Assembly: GCA_036260415.1 (NCBI GenBank)
Contig: DASZZX010000074.1
Coordinates: 1-12,629 of the forward strand
Source: DASZZX01 sp036260415
GTDB taxonomy: Bacteria; Actinomycetota; Nitriliruptoria; Nitriliruptorales; JAHWKO01
Direction of reading: 5' to 3'
DNA length: 12,629 nt
Of this stretch, positions 6,819 through 12,629 are shown piece by piece. Each line of letters starts with the position of its first letter. Position 1 is the stretch's first letter. The position numbers were made by a program, and so were the translations under genes. The notes under the pieces are model-generated. The model made no database searches. It had not been told where the DNA came from and saw only the letters and a list, made by a program, of their open reading frames with translations.

Positions 6819-7910
6819 ATGAGTCGACCGGGCAGGTCAGACGAACCGTCCCTCTCCGCCCGCTTCTCGCCCAAGCAGGCTGTCGTCCTGGCCGCTCTGA
6901 CCGCCCTCGGGGCTGTCTCGCTGCAGGCGCCGGCTGCCGGGCCGCTTGCGTCCGCGACGGCCGAGAGCGAGAGCCGTGTCGGACCAGCGAGGGGCGGTGG
7001 CGGGGATGGGCGGTCCTCGGTGCGCCAGGAGGCAAGGTCGGCGGCGGCCTCCACCACGGGTCTGGTACGTCATGGGGAGGAGGTGAACGCGTCGAACACC
7101 GGTCCGACCGCCTACCACGACGAGAGCTTGGGACGGCGTCTGCGTTACAGCGACCTGAGAGTGCATAACGGAACGTTCCGAACCAGTCACGACGGGCAGG
7201 TCATCGAGAAGCTCGATATCCGCAACGGCAACATCCGCATCTCCCACAGCAACGTCACCATCCGGGCGGTCCGCATCATCAGCAGCGCGGGTGAGGGGGG
7301 CGCGTACGCCATCAAGTGGAGCACGCGTGACGCACGAGGCGCCCTCATCGAATATCTGGAAGTCGATGGCAAGACCAACCGCAACACCGCCATGGCACTC
7401 CAGATCGCCAGCAACGGACCGGTCACGGTGCGCAACTGCCACATCTACGGGCACGCCGGCGGCATCCGCTTCGGGCCAGGCAACACGGTCGAGCAGTGCT
7501 ACGTCCATTCGCAGAACACCTGGAAGGGCTCACACAACACTGCCATTAGCATGCACGGAGGCGACGGAGCAACGGTGCGCCGGAACAACCTCGTCGGCTC
7601 CACATCGTCCGCGCTCAGCCTGTACGCGAACAGCTCGGGCATCCGCAACGTGCTGGTCGAAAACAACCTGCTCAACGGCGGCAGCTACTGCACCTACGCA
7701 GGCGGCGCGGAGCGCAAGCCCTACTCGCACCTGAACGAGAACATCCGCTACCGCGGCAACAAGTTCGGCCGCCTGCTGTACCCCAAGTGCGGGGAGTACG
7801 GCCCCGTCAGTGCCTGGTCCAGCCAGCGCGGCGGCACCCAGTGGTGCAACAACACGTGGCAGGATACTGGCGAGAAGGTGGCGATATCGGAGGTCGGCTG
7901 CCGCAACTAG
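6819..7910 (+). CDS. Secreted right-handed parallel beta-helix protein
   Basis: A 363-residue exported protein. The start is ATG 6819, 9 nt after GGAGG; ATG 6813 in the same frame is an alternative. An N-terminal basic/polar region and a hydrophobic core (AVVLAALTALGAVSLQ, about 21-36) form a signal peptide, with likely cleavage in the following Ala-rich stretch. A Gly/Arg/Ser-rich linker precedes NTGPTA (about 93-98), which matches the opening of a common secreted beta-helix group in actinobacteria. Repeated rungs follow (IRNGNIRISHSNVTIRAVRI, VTVRNCHIYGHAGGI, NTVEQCYVHSQN, ATVRRNNLVGSTSS, VLVENNLLNGG; about 134-290), with the Val/Ile-Asn periodicity of pectate-lyase-like folds. Six cysteines lie at about 207, 227, 291, 324, 343 and 361. 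The fold is used by polysaccharide lyases and glycosidases, so a glycan substrate is likely but unproven. It precedes a secreted glycosidase gene on the same strand. Confidence 0.85.
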   Translation: MSRPGRSDEPSLSARFSPKQAVVLAALTALGAVSLQAPAAGPLASATAESESRVGPARGGGGDGRSSVRQEARSAAASTTGLVRHGEEVNASNTGPTAYHDESLGRRLRYSDLRVHNGTFRTSHDGQVIEKLDIRNGNIRISHSNVTIRAVRIISSAGEGGAYAIKWSTRDARGALIEYLEVDGKTNRNTAMALQIASNGPVTVRNCHIYGHAGGIRFGPGNTVEQCYVHSQNTWKGSHNTAISMHGGDGATVRRNNLVGSTSSALSLYANSSGIRNVLVENNLLNGGSYCTYAGGAERKPYSHLNENIRYRGNKFGRLLYPKCGEYGPVSAWSSQRGGTQWCNNTWQDTGEKVAISEVGCRN

Positions 7911-8325
7911 CATCACCCACCCCGGAGCGCAGCTGCGCGTCTGTCGAGTAACGGCTGGGGAGCTCCGCCCGGTGCCCGGCTGACGCGCCTGCTCCGGCAG
8001 GCCGTCCTCGCCGGCCGACCTCGTCGCGTCATCATGCGGGGAAGACGGAGTCGCCGGGGAAAGACACGGCGCGGCGATCGGGACGCTGACTGCGCCTCTG
8101 ACGGCACCGGAGCCCCACGCGCCCATCTATGCACCGACGAAACCGCCGATTCCGTCACCGCTCGCGCGCGGGTAGCCGCTCACAGTCGGATTCGAGGATT
8201 CCCCACGATTCACGGGAAAATGGCTGGATGTCGGGTCGTTGTGATGGTTAGCATGCGCGGGGCGTTGGCCCGTGATGGTGCCGTCGTCCGGTGCCGCGAA
8301 ATTCTCCTCGGGACTGGGGTGCACG
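7911..8325. other. 415-bp gap between two secreted-protein genes
   Basis: No convincing gene. Just after the beta-helix stop is GCGCAGCTGCGC (7927-7938, palindromic), followed by a 6-bp hairpin (listed separately). Further on lies an unusually AT-containing stretch for this DNA with three GATTC copies at 8189, 8197 and 8207. A frame opening at GTG 8272 or ATG 8275 extends the glycosidase gene upstream, but the signal peptide begins at 8326. The gap therefore probably holds a terminator for the upstream gene and a promoter for the glycosidase. Confidence 0.45.
7987..8002 (+). terminator. Candidate terminator hairpin with UCCG tetraloop
   Basis: GCCTGC-TCCG-GCAGGC is a perfect 6-bp stem closed by C-G around a UNCG-type tetraloop, a notably stable RNA hairpin, about 76 bp after the beta-helix stop. 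No U-tract follows, so intrinsic termination is not assured. Confidence 0.35.
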
Positions 8326-10392
8326 ATGTCGTTGCGTGGTCTCTCCGCCATCCTTGTGGCATCGACTCTGATCGGAGGGTTGCTCGTCACCGGCCCCCCC
8401 GGCGCCGGGGCCACGACCTTCCCCAGCGTCTCGATCGCCGGGACGGAGTTCTTGGTGGACGGGGAGGTGACCTACCCGGGGACCGCGGCGCAGGGTCTGC
8501 TGCTCAACGCCCGTATGGTCAACGCGGCGTTCGATGACGAGAACCCTGCGACGGTCGGGCGGTGGGCGTACCCGGACACCGGGCGGTGGGACGCCGATCG
8601 CAACGTTCGAGAGTTCGTCACCGCGCTGCCGTCGTACGCCGCCCACGGGCTGCAAGCGGTCACGATCAACATGCAGGGCGGCAACCCGGTCCCCGGGTGC
8701 AGCTGTCGCGCGTCGCACGACTGGATCACCACCGCGTTCACCACGAACGGGTCGCTGAAGGCCGCCTGGCTGGAGCGTCTCGACCTTGCCATCCGGGCAG
8801 CCGCCGACAACGGCCTCGTGGTCATCTTGGGGATCTTCTACGCCGGCCAGGACCAGCGCGTCGTCGGCGAGTCGGCGGTGGTCCGGGCCGTCGACAACGC
8901 GACCGACTGGGTCCTCGACCAGGGCTACACCAACGTCCTGATCGAGATCGCCAACGAGACCAACAACGTGCAACATGACCACAACATCATCAAGCGGCGC
9001 GTCCACGAGCTGATCGCCCGGGTGCAGCAGCGGTCACAGGGCCGCCTGCTCGTCTCGACCGGCTTCACCGGCGGCACCATCCCGCCGGACGAGGTCGTCG
9101 GCCAGGCGGACTTCGTGCTGGTGCACGGCAACGGTCAGGACGCTGCCGGCATCCGCCGCATGGTCGACACGATCCGGGCCTCGTCCGCCTACCGCCAAGA
9201 CCCGAAGCCGATCGTCTTCAACGAGGACTCCACGCAGCTAGGCAACCTCCATGCCGCAGTGGCCGCCGGAGCGTCATGGGGCTACTACGACAAGGGCAAC
9301 AACGACTACGAGAACGGCTTCCAGGCACCCCCGGTCGAGTGGGCCATCAACACCACCCCGAAGCGGCAGTTCTTCGGCGCGGTCGCCGAGTACGCCGGCG
9401 AGGTGGTCGCCGAGCCGACGCCGACGCTGACCGCCGAACCGCCCAGCCTCACACTCGCGGCCCCTGAGGAGGGTGGTCCTGTCACGGAGTCGGTGTCGCT
9501 CCGCGCCACCGACGGCTCAGCCGTGACCCTCGCGGTCGGCACGTCCGGCGACCCGTGGCTTGCGGCCGACCCGCCAGCCCTCACGGCCCCTGGGTCGGTG
9601 ACCGTCACCGCCGACCCGACGGGGTTGGGTCCAGGCACCTACACAGGCACGGTGACGGCGGCGGCGGAGGGCTACGACCCGGTCGCGGTGGACGTCTCCT
9701 TCACCGTGACCGGACCCACCTCGCCTGGCTACCAGCTGCAACTGAGCCCGAGCAGCACCCGGTCCCCGGCGTCTCCACTCAACGGCGCCACCGTGAGGGG
9801 CGACGTCCACGTCTTCGTCACCCCCGACGACAGCGTCGAACACGTCGCCTTCCACGTCGACGACCGCGCCCGCGCGCGCCCCCCCTACCAGGTCGAGGAG
9901 CACGCACCGTTCGACCTGGCTGGCACGGATGTCGACGGCAGGGCCCGGCCGTTCGACACCTCCACGTTGGCTGAAGGCGAGCACACGATCACGGCGGTCA
10001 TCCACCTCAGCGACGGCAGGCGTGTCCTGCTCGAAGCGCCCTTCACGGTCCGCCAGGAGGACGTGTTCGACCTGCTCGTCAGCGCGAGCTCGGACCGCAG
10101 ATCGCCGACCCGTCTCGACGGCTCGACCGTCAGCGGCGACATCCACGTGTTCACCACGCCCGACACCGACGTGGATCGGGTGCACTTCTACCTCGACGAT
10201 CCCCATATGTCCGGGATGCCGCACCGTACCGAGCGGAACGCCCCGTTCGACCTCGCCGGGGGGAGCGTCGCGTCGGCCCGTGCCTACGACACCGCCCGGA
10301 TGCCGGTCGGTGAGCACGTGGTCACGGCGGTGCTCGAACTCACCGACGGGACCACCGCACTCACGTCCGCCACGTTCACCGTCACCCGCTGA
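8326..10392 (+). CDS. Secreted clan GH-A (GH5-like) glycoside hydrolase with Ig-like repeats
   Basis: A 688-residue exported enzyme. ATG 8326 begins a clear signal peptide (MSLRGLSAILVASTLIGGLL, cleavage near AGA-TT at about 30), weakly supported by GGGGTG upstream. A TIM-barrel domain occupies about 35-360. VLIEIANET carries the clan GH-A acid/base pair Asn210-Glu211, and PIVFNEDS supplies the nucleophile Glu300; both key acids are present. The chain continues with an Ig/BACON-like domain (about 370-462), then two homologous Ig-like modules (about 469-576 and 581-688). These share ATVRGDVHVFVTPD / STVSGDIHVFTTPD, a DD pair, APFDLAG, and GEHTITAV / GEHVVTAV. Such C-terminal modules usually bind carbohydrate or hold the enzyme at the cell wall. 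The substrate is unknown; a role in trimming or releasing the exopolysaccharide built by the locus is inferred. The upstream beta-helix gene is on the same strand but 415 bp away, so separate promoters are possible. Confidence 0.88.
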   Translation: MSLRGLSAILVASTLIGGLLVTGPPGAGATTFPSVSIAGTEFLVDGEVTYPGTAAQGLLLNARMVNAAFDDENPATVGRWAYPDTGRWDADRNVREFVTALPSYAAHGLQAVTINMQGGNPVPGCSCRASHDWITTAFTTNGSLKAAWLERLDLAIRAAADNGLVVILGIFYAGQDQRVVGESAVVRAVDNATDWVLDQGYTNVLIEIANETNNVQHDHNIIKRRVHELIARVQQRSQGRLLVSTGFTGGTIPPDEVVGQADFVLVHGNGQDAAGIRRMVDTIRASSAYRQDPKPIVFNEDSTQLGNLHAAVAAGASWGYYDKGNNDYENGFQAPPVEWAINTTPKRQFFGAVAEYAGEVVAEPTPTLTAEPPSLTLAAPEEGGPVTESVSLRATDGSAVTLAVGTSGDPWLAADPPALTAPGSVTVTADPTGLGPGTYTGTVTAAAEGYDPVAVDVSFTVTGPTSPGYQLQLSPSSTRSPASPLNGATVRGDVHVFVTPDDSVEHVAFHVDDRARARPPYQVEEHAPFDLAGTDVDGRARPFDTSTLAEGEHTITAVIHLSDGRRVLLEAPFTVRQEDVFDLLVSASSDRRSPTRLDGSTVSGDIHVFTTPDTDVDRVHFYLDDPHMSGMPHRTERNAPFDLAGGSVASARAYDTARMPVGEHVVTAVLELTDGTTALTSATFTVTR
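9730..10389 (+). repeat. Tandem Ig-like module pair, period 336 bp
   Basis: Two copies of about 110 codons, beginning at 9730 and 10066, encode the homologous C-terminal modules of the glycosidase. They match well at protein level but have drifted in DNA, indicating an old duplication. Confidence 0.7.
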
Positions 10393-10428
10393 GCGAGGAG
10401 GTCGCCCGGCGGCTTTCCCAGCGGACGG

Positions 10429-10740
10429 TTACCCGGCCTGCGCCGCTTGCACGCCTTCGAGGAGGCCCTCGTGGCCCAGGTTGCGGGCGAACGACACCAC
10501 GTCCGCCTCGACGGCGGTCCGGTCAGTCCCGTAGACACAGACCAGGTCGTCCACCAGCGCCTCGAGGCGGGTCTGCCCGTCGAAGCAGTTCCACAGCAGC
10601 GTCGCGAGCTCGTCGAGCTGGAGCATCTCGCCGCTGCGGTACAGCACTGCACGGCGTTCCAGCTCCACGGCGGCGACGTCGCGCGCCCGGCGCGGAGCGA
10701 AGGACAGGTCGATGTCGTCGGGGTCGGTCATCAGGCGCAT
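10429..10740 (-). CDS. PqqD-like protein
   Basis: A 103-residue PqqD-family protein (winged-helix RiPP recognition element fold). It opens with FAPRRARDVAAVELERRAVL and YRSGEMLQLDELATLLWNCF, the beta-hairpin then helix carrying L-D/N-x-x-A-x-x-L-W, the family's most recognisable segment (about 29-52). The C-terminal half (about 54-98) gives the helices TRLEALVDDLVCVYG and VEADVVSFARNLGHEGLLE. The ATG at 10740 has GAGGAG 7 nt upstream; a second ATG at 10731 overlaps the HPr-kinase-like stop as TGATG, so translation is coupled either way. PqqD proteins bind leader peptides and present them to modifying enzymes, but many stand-alone copies sit in polysaccharide loci with HPr-kinase-like genes where the partner is unknown. 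The P2 protein encoded two genes upstream is an obvious candidate partner; that is inference. Confidence 0.85.
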   Translation of the reverse strand: MRLMTDPDDIDLSFAPRRARDVAAVELERRAVLYRSGEMLQLDELATLLWNCFDGQTRLEALVDDLVCVYGTDRTAVEADVVSFARNLGHEGLLEGVQAAQAG

Positions 10741-11699
10741 GTGCCCACTCCTCGCGCGAGAGCGTCGAACACCAGGTCGGTGGCCTCGGAGAGGTCCGAG
10801 ACGGACAGGCGGTAGGCAGGAACGGCGGCCGCCAGCCTGCCGAGGACGTCCAGGGACCGCTGCGGCGCCTCCCGGAAGCCGAACGTGCAGCCGGCCAGTT
10901 CCCGTAGCGCGTCGACCGGTTCCAGGCGCCGCAACGCGGTCCGGACCGACGGGCGGTAGCGGGGGAGCACGATCAGTGTCGGTGTCGCGCTCTCACGCAC
11001 CGAACCTGCCCGCACCGCGTCGGGTGGGACCTGCCACTGGTGGGGCAGCAGCGGCAGGACCGCCGGGTCCACGTCGGGCTCGAGGTCGGGGAACAGCTCC
11101 CACGACCCAGCGTCCAGCGACAGGGCCTTCGGGTACGCCGCCACCTCGAGCGTGACCGGATCGAGGGCGGCCAGCTCGTCGCTCAGGTACTGCGCGCCGG
11201 CGCGGACCAGCGTGGTGACCAGCGTCGTCTTCCCGGCCTCCATGCCGGCCGGGAGCAGCACCGCGCGGCCGTCCCGAGCCACCACCCCGGCGTGCAGCAG
11301 CAACCGGTCGGTGGTCACGCGGATCGTCTCCTGGTTGAGGTGCCACAGGAACATCGCGACGGCGTGGGCGGCGTCGCCCGTACGCACCACACACGCGTCG
11401 CCGAACCAGACGCTGGAGGTGCCTCCGGGATCGATGTCGAGCCGGTAGTGAGTGGGCGCCGGACGCGAACTCGCGAACGGGGCGAGCAGCGTCAGGAGGT
11501 AGCGCCTCAGCCCCGCGTGCGTGCACCGCAGTGTGAAGTGGTGGCCGAGCGCGACGAACCGCGGATCGTCGCCGTCCGCCACGGTGGTCTGGATCACGCT
11601 GCTCCGTGGACGGGTCGCCGCGACCGCAGGCGCTGCGGTGTCATCTGGAGACGCCCGGAGGGCGGGCACGGCAGCACCAGGGCCGGAGCCGCTCAGCAC
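10731..11699 (-). CDS. HPr-kinase-like (HprK-related) protein
   Basis: A 322-residue protein if it starts at GTG 11699, which overlaps the P2 stop (GTGCTGA). GTG 11597, with GGAG just upstream, would give 288 residues. The family signature is LLLHAGVVARDGRAVLLPAG, then MEAGKTTLVTTLV: the first part holds the His of the HprK fold, and AGMEAGKTT is the Walker A loop (about 151-159). YLSDELAALDP (about 171-181) follows, with the acidic pair where HprK has its catalytic and Mg-binding residues. The substrate-binding C-terminal half ends in a short Cys/Ala tail. True HPr kinases act on the phosphotransferase protein HPr; this divergent group instead appears beside PqqD and PF14907 genes, and in some lasso-peptide systems relatives phosphorylate the precursor peptide. 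No PTS genes are present here. The substrate is probably a product of this locus; phosphorylation of P2 or of a glycan intermediate is speculation. Confidence 0.85.
   Translation of the reverse strand: MLSGSGPGAAVPALRASPDDTAAPAVAATRPRSSVIQTTVADGDDPRFVALGHHFTLRCTHAGLRRYLLTLLAPFASSRPAPTHYRLDIDPGGTSSVWFGDACVVRTGDAAHAVAMFLWHLNQETIRVTTDRLLLHAGVVARDGRAVLLPAGMEAGKTTLVTTLVRAGAQYLSDELAALDPVTLEVAAYPKALSLDAGSWELFPDLEPDVDPAVLPLLPHQWQVPPDAVRAGSVRESATPTLIVLPRYRPSVRTALRRLEPVDALRELAGCTFGFREAPQRSLDVLGRLAAAVPAYRLSVSDLSEATDLVFDALARGVGTCA
10748..10753 (-). promoter_or_regulatory. Shine-Dalgarno of the PqqD-like gene
   Basis: GAGGAG on the minus strand, 7 nt before the ATG at 10740, favours that start over the in-frame ATG at 10731. 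Confidence 0.7.
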
Positions 11700-12262
11700 T
11701 TTGAGAACGTGAATGTCCCGTCGGGGTTGGCCGTCACCGGCGCCCCGCAGGCATCCTCGTGACCCTCCTGTCGGCACGTACCGTCCTTCGGCCTGCCCTC
11801 GATCAGCTCGCAGTCGGAGGGAAGGCGGAGGATGTAGCTGCCGGTCGTGAAGTCCTTGGTCACTGTTGCCTCGGCGACGAAGTGACTGATGACCGCGGCC
11901 GACGGATTCGCGAAGGCGTTTGCGAAGTCGCAGGTCGTTCCCGACCCGATCTTGTCCCACGTCGGATCATCGCCCTCGTCGAACTTCAGGCCGAAGATCG
12001 TGGCACCGAAGTCGTCGCACTGCACGAGGATCTGGAAGTTCGAGGGGAACTCCACACCGGGCGTCGGTGCGGGCGGCGGCGGTGTCGGTCCGGGGGGTGG
12101 TGGCACCGGACTGGCCTGCGCGAAGGCTCTGATCGTCCCGAGGTGCTGCACGACGGGACCGGCCCACACCAACGATCCGCCGACGACGGCCATCCGTCGC
12201 ATGGCGTCCCGCCGGGTCACCACGTCGGGAGCTTCGGTCCCACGGCGCTGACCGGTATGCAT
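11693..12262 (-). CDS. Small Tat-type secreted protein, polyproline linker and six Cys (P2)
   Basis: A 189-residue paralog of the 4408-4962 protein. VTRRDAMRRMAVVGG (RR at 17-18) begins a twin-arginine-like signal with a hydrophobic stretch (about 24-38) and AFA cleavage motif (46-48). A Pro/Thr-rich linker, PPPPGPTPPPPAPTPG, leads to FPSN and LKFDEGD (92-98), shared word for word with the paralog. Six cysteines lie at 82, 111, 151, 163, 172 and 189; the last is the final residue, as in the paralog. The ATG at 12262 has GGGAG 6 nt upstream. The stop overlaps the start of the HPr-kinase-like gene, which indicates co-translation with it and PqqD. The two paralogs keep the cysteine count but shift its spacing and differ in the core, so they may bind different partners. 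The function is unrecognised; a secreted structural or modified substrate protein is most likely. Confidence 0.87.
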   Translation of the reverse strand: MHTGQRRGTEAPDVVTRRDAMRRMAVVGGSLVWAGPVVQHLGTIRAFAQASPVPPPPGPTPPPPAPTPGVEFPSNFQILVQCDDFGATIFGLKFDEGDDPTWDKIGSGTTCDFANAFANPSAAVISHFVAEATVTKDFTTGSYILRLPSDCELIEGRPKDGTCRQEGHEDACGAPVTANPDGTFTFSKC

Positions 12263-12268
12263 CGGTCT

Positions 12269-12273
12269 CTCCC
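12269..12273 (-). promoter_or_regulatory. Shine-Dalgarno of P2
   Basis: GGGAG on the minus strand, 6 nt before ATG 12262, supports that start. Confidence 0.55.
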
Positions 12274-12313
12274 GTCCCCTCCGCTTGAGATGCGGCGGAG
12301 AGTGTGCACGTTG

Positions 12314-12629
12314 TTACGACGGGCTGCCAGAGGCAACTGTCCCGGCATGGTCGGGGTGCTCATCGTTCGAGGCGGCGAACGGGCGCAGACGCAGTTTGCG
12401 CTGGTGCTCGCTGGCGACCGCCCTGCCGGGCGAGACGCCCTGGAAGTAGTGCTTCTCCCAGCCGCGCCGTCCGGCGTCAGCGTCGCCGACGGCTAGTTGG
12501 TGCAGGAATCGGTGACGGCTCTCGGACCACGCCTGGTGGTCCCGTTGCAGTTCGGCGTCGGCCTCGAGATCGAGGACCTCGGGCAGGAACCGCTCCAGGT
12601 CGCCGCGGCTCTGGGGGACAAGCATGCAG
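12314..12629 (-). CDS. C-terminal part of unassigned gene (possibly FCD-type regulator)
   Basis: The frame is open to the window edge; an ATG at 12625 could be the start, but the gene more likely continues outside. About 104 residues are visible, with strong G/C third-position bias and a TAA stop 51 bp before P2 on the same strand. The stretch RHRFLHQLAVGDADAGRRGW followed by EKHYF resembles the last helices of FCD ligand-binding domains of GntR-type regulators (H..fL..l..GDad.......H). The match is short, and the rest (VLDLEADAELQRDHQAW, basic KLRLRPF tail) is not diagnostic. Other readings, such as a sulfotransferase or asparagine-synthase-like C-terminus, cannot be excluded. If it is a regulator, it would be placed to control the P2/kinase/PqqD genes downstream. 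Confidence 0.4.
   Translation of the reverse strand, partial: CMLVPQSRGDLERFLPEVLDLEADAELQRDHQAWSESRHRFLHQLAVGDADAGRRGWEKHYFQGVSPGRAVASEHQRKLRLRPFAASNDEHPDHAGTVASGSPS

Noticed and set aside
6569..8325. c-di-GMP, c-di-AMP or cobalamin riboswitch in the leaders of the secreted proteins
   Set aside because: No recognisable conserved core of any known class could be found by eye.
9517..10317. 266-codon minus-strand frame inside the glycosidase
   Set aside because: Shadow of the Ig-like modules, whose duplicated protein pattern proves the plus-strand reading.
10386..10424. CCGCTG/CAGCGG inverted repeat between the convergent glycosidase and PqqD-like stops
   Set aside because: Six-bp arms with a 27-nt loop and no T-run; too weak to call a terminator.
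3223..11699. A complete lasso-peptide cluster
   Set aside because: Tailoring-type genes are present, but no asparagine-synthetase-like cyclase, B2 protease or credible precursor with a leader Thr is visible in the window.
11759..12496. 245-codon plus-strand frame
   Set aside because: Antisense to P2 and its upstream neighbour; no recognisable domain.

Overview
The window is very GC-rich (roughly 70% by eye), has strong G/C third-position bias in every convincing gene, uses GTG starts, and pairs Tat-type signal sequences with purine-rich ribosome binding sites. This suggests a high-GC actinobacterium (Actinomycetota), possibly one of the less studied lineages; no rRNA or other marker gene is present to fix the taxon. 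I see no tRNA, rRNA, CRISPR array, transposase or integrase.

The genes lie in four strand blocks. Block 1 (+, 2-1863): the 3' part of a family 2 glycosyltransferase, translationally coupled to a protein with alpha/alpha-toroid features. Block 2 (-, 4962 down to 1894): a small secreted Tat-type protein with a polyproline linker and six cysteines (TatA-like paralog 1, 'P1' below), then a sulfotransferase, then a second family 2 glycosyltransferase. Block 3 (+, 5405-10392): a PF14907-type nucleotidyltransferase, a secreted parallel beta-helix protein and a secreted clan GH-A glycosidase carrying Ig-like repeats. Block 4 (-, window end down to 10429): the end of an unassigned gene, a second copy of the Tat/polyproline/six-cysteine protein (P2), an HPr-kinase-like protein and a PqqD-like protein. 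The last three overlap each other.

Most of this fits an extracellular or exopolysaccharide locus: two glycosyltransferases and a sulfotransferase to build and decorate glycan, and two secreted carbohydrate-active proteins to cut or bind it. The unusual part is the combination of HPr-kinase-like, PqqD-like, PF14907 nucleotidyltransferase and sulfotransferase genes. Relatives of these families also act as tailoring enzymes in some lasso-peptide clusters and occur in exopolysaccharide loci. Here they sit next to two paralogous small Tat-exported proteins rather than an evident RiPP cyclase. The best candidate for an undescribed system is therefore a pair of secreted six-cysteine proteins, each encoded directly upstream of a possible modifying enzyme (P1 before the sulfotransferase, P2 before the HPr-kinase-like protein and PqqD). 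That link is inferred from context.

Three gaps exceed 300 bases (2824-3222, 4963-5404, 7911-8325). They hold no confident gene. The second contains a possible small minus-strand ORF with a Gly-rich, acidic tail just upstream of P1.
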